This document shows positions 63,648-64,000 of a stretch of DNA of 64,000 nucleotides, piece by piece. The number at the start of each line of letters is the position of its first letter. The stretch's first letter is position 1. The position numbers and the translations under genes were made by a program. Source of the DNA: Vibrio kanaloae (GTDB lineage: Bacteria > Pseudomonadota > Gammaproteobacteria > Enterobacterales > Vibrionaceae); NCBI RefSeq assembly GCF_024347535.1, contig NZ_AP025497.1, forward strand, positions 806,001 to 870,000, in the 5' to 3' direction. The notes under the pieces were generated by a model. The model did no database searches and had not been told where the DNA came from. It saw nothing but the letters and a program-made list of their open reading frames with translations.

Positions 63648-64000
63648 ATGAAACGTATTTTTTGTTTAGCTCTGTTTGTATCCATGACGGGCTGTAGCAT
63701 GCTGGACCCAATTGAAACACCGGCAGAAGAAAACGCGACCACTGTGGTTGATGCGGTGGAAGGCGATAAGTCGACTCAAGAGAGTTCCGGCATTATCGAT
63801 ACGCTTCGTGGTCGAACCGATCCCGTTGCTGGTGACCCTGCATGGGCACCGATTAATCCAAAGCAAAAACCAGAACATTACGCAGCGGCAACGGGATCTT
63901 TGTTTAATGTTAACCATATTGGCAGCATGTATGATGATTCAAAACCTCGTGGTATTGGCGATATTATTACTGTGGCGTTAGATGAAAATACGCGAGCGAC
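63648..64000 (+). CDS. flgH: Flagellar L-ring protein FlgH, 5' part
   Basis: The first 117 codons before the window ends. A lipoprotein signal ends MTGC (Cys16), followed by [21 protein letters not shown] and the L-ring start [20 protein letters not shown]. It forms the outer-membrane ring of the basal body. Its ATG is 86 bases after flgG, and it is incomplete only because of the window edge. Confidence 0.93.
   Translation, partial: MKRIFCLALFVSMTGCSMLDPIETPAEENATTVVDAVEGDKSTQESSGIIDTLRGRTDPVAGDPAWAPINPKQKPEHYAAATGSLFNVNHIGSMYDDSKPRGIGDIITVALDENTRA

Noticed and set aside
63666..63917. 83-aa minus ORF at the right end
   Set aside because: Antisense to flgH, whose lipoprotein signal and L-ring motifs are clear on the plus strand.

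Overview
The window looks like chromosomal DNA of a marine Vibrio, possibly of the Splendidus group. Four things point there: the Vibrio-type flagellar genes flgT, flgO and flgP beside flgAMN, cheV/cheR and flgB-H; a NutA-type lipoprotein 5'-nucleotidase; a chitobiase; and an AT-leaning base composition with Vibrio-like housekeeping proteins. Genus is inferred from protein similarity recalled by eye; no search was run.

Layout. 1-1.7 kb: the end of ubiF and a lactonase-like beta-propeller gene. 1.8-4.5 kb: a minus-strand array of 19 tRNA genes (9 Leu-UAG, 6 Gln-UUG, 4 Met-CAU) with one strong promoter, one terminator and a 555-bp tandem duplication inside. 4.7-9.1 kb (minus): ychF-pth, prs and ispE-lolB. 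9.3-14.8 kb (plus): hemA-prfA-prmC-sirB2-sirB1-kdsA. 15-24.4 kb: nutA, ybaK, rluF, smrA, a 46-aa membrane protein, tRNA-Pro, a TraB/GumN protein and chitobiase. 24.6-27.7 kb: an iron-type ABC uptake system, divergent around Fur-like palindromes. 27.9-31.2 kb: a CueR-type promoter driving copA and a coupled DUF411 gene. 31.5 kb: gltX.

33-51.5 kb is an aryl polyene (APE) pigment locus. Seventeen minus-strand genes, mostly overlapping or a few bases apart, encode the acyl-ACP ligase, two ACPs, three ketosynthase-family proteins, a ketoreductase, two hotdog dehydratases, a thioesterase, acyl and glycosyl transferases, an MMPL exporter with LolA-like and lipoprotein partners, and a MIO-type aromatic ammonia-lyase. 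A divergent plus-strand arm carries a small lipoprotein, an O-methyltransferase-fold enzyme and a flavoprotein with a halogenase-like WxWxIP motif. The ammonia-lyase and the flavoprotein are the least predictable parts of the pathway.

51.6-64 kb: an orphan gene, then flagellar and chemotaxis genes: flgT / flgO-flgP, flgA-flgM-flgN (minus), cheV-cheR, flgB-C-D-E, flgF-G-H (flgH cut by the window end). Sigma-54 -24/-12 promoters are visible ahead of flgT, flgB and flgF, and a sigma-28 type promoter ahead of flgM, matching the Vibrio flagellar hierarchy. A (AGATAC)12 microsatellite lies between flgP and flgN.

No CRISPR array, prophage, insertion sequence or defence island was found. The APE locus is the main accessory region, and the family is already known.
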